DNA from: Sphingomonas glacialis
GTDB taxonomy: Bacteria; Pseudomonadota; Alphaproteobacteria; Sphingomonadales; Sphingomonadaceae
Direction of reading: 5' to 3'
Length of the DNA: 64,000 nucleotides
Assembly: GCF_014653575.1 (NCBI RefSeq)
Contig: NZ_BNAQ01000001.1
Coordinates: forward strand, 1,302,001-1,366,000
Below, piece after piece: positions 64,000 through 64,000 of the stretch (position 1 is its first letter; the number at the start of each line of letters is the position of its first letter). The notes beneath the pieces were generated by a model, which searched no databases, was not told the DNA's origin, and saw only the letters and a list, made by a program, of their open reading frames with translations. The translations under genes were made by a program, and so were the position numbers.

Positions 64000-64000
64000 G

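Overview
The window is a gene-dense, GC-rich stretch of chromosome that looks like an alphaproteobacterium of the Sphingomonas group. The evidence is the mraZ-rsmH-ftsL-ftsI-mur order with a meso-DAP type MurE, an NDUFA12-type complex I subunit, a DUF2155 lipoprotein, a two-domain cold-shock protein, a TonB-dependent receptor and an OprB porin. The species assignment is inference from gene content, not from an rRNA sequence. LAYOUT. 1-11691 (minus): the division and cell-wall (dcw) operon, read mraZ, rsmH, ftsL, ftsI, murE, murF, mraY, murD, ftsW, murG, murC. Almost every junction is an ATGA, GTGA or TAATG overlap, and murC runs off the left edge. The region upstream of mraZ carries two opposed arrays of 10-bp-phased GGGA repeats that look like MraZ operators. 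12023-20267: mixed housekeeping genes (a cysteine-synthase-like enzyme, an Mpo1-like protein, a Y-family polymerase, a lipoprotein, a ParA-type ATPase, aat, DUF2155, NDUFA12, DUF192, tandem CSD, recX). 20393-24627: a fatty acyl-AMP ligase and a GGDEF-EAL protein. 24675-28166: tRNA-Trp, secE, nusG, a Crp/Fnr regulator and rplKA. 28298-32430: cspA-type gene with a long leader, AsmA-like protein, zinc-finger protein and a Tat-exported aminotransferase. 32654-44276: L10 leader, rplJL with terminator, then an intervening minus-strand gene, then rpoBC from their own strong promoter. 44428-56448: TonB receptor, PfpI/DJ-1 protein, OprB porin, a giant GH18-NodB-GT2 fusion, tRNA-Pro, the pnuC-nadR nicotinamide riboside pair, an exported peroxiredoxin and a CsgG-SH3 protein. 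56602-59744: lepA and an HTH protein. 60023-61922: an AT-rich, foreign-looking OLD-family ATPase/TOPRIM nuclease gene interrupted by a one-base frameshift in a seven-T tract. 62158-63999: typA. NON-CODING STRUCTURE. The intergenic spaces hold several repeat families. The most interesting is a three-hairpin element with invariant blocks CCGGCCGGCG and CGTCnGACG, found four times: between tRNA-Trp and secE, after nusG, after rplL and after lepA. The other families are about-100-bp palindromes with GTCACCCCGG ends, CCCCTCCCC palindromes in the murF-murE gap, and CTCTCCCGC palindromes between rpoB and rpoC. HOW IT FITS TOGETHER. Most genes serve envelope growth, translation or transcription. The main accessory insertion is the OLD-family gene, probably a phage-defence nuclease. 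All functional statements rest on reading motifs by eye; no database search was run.
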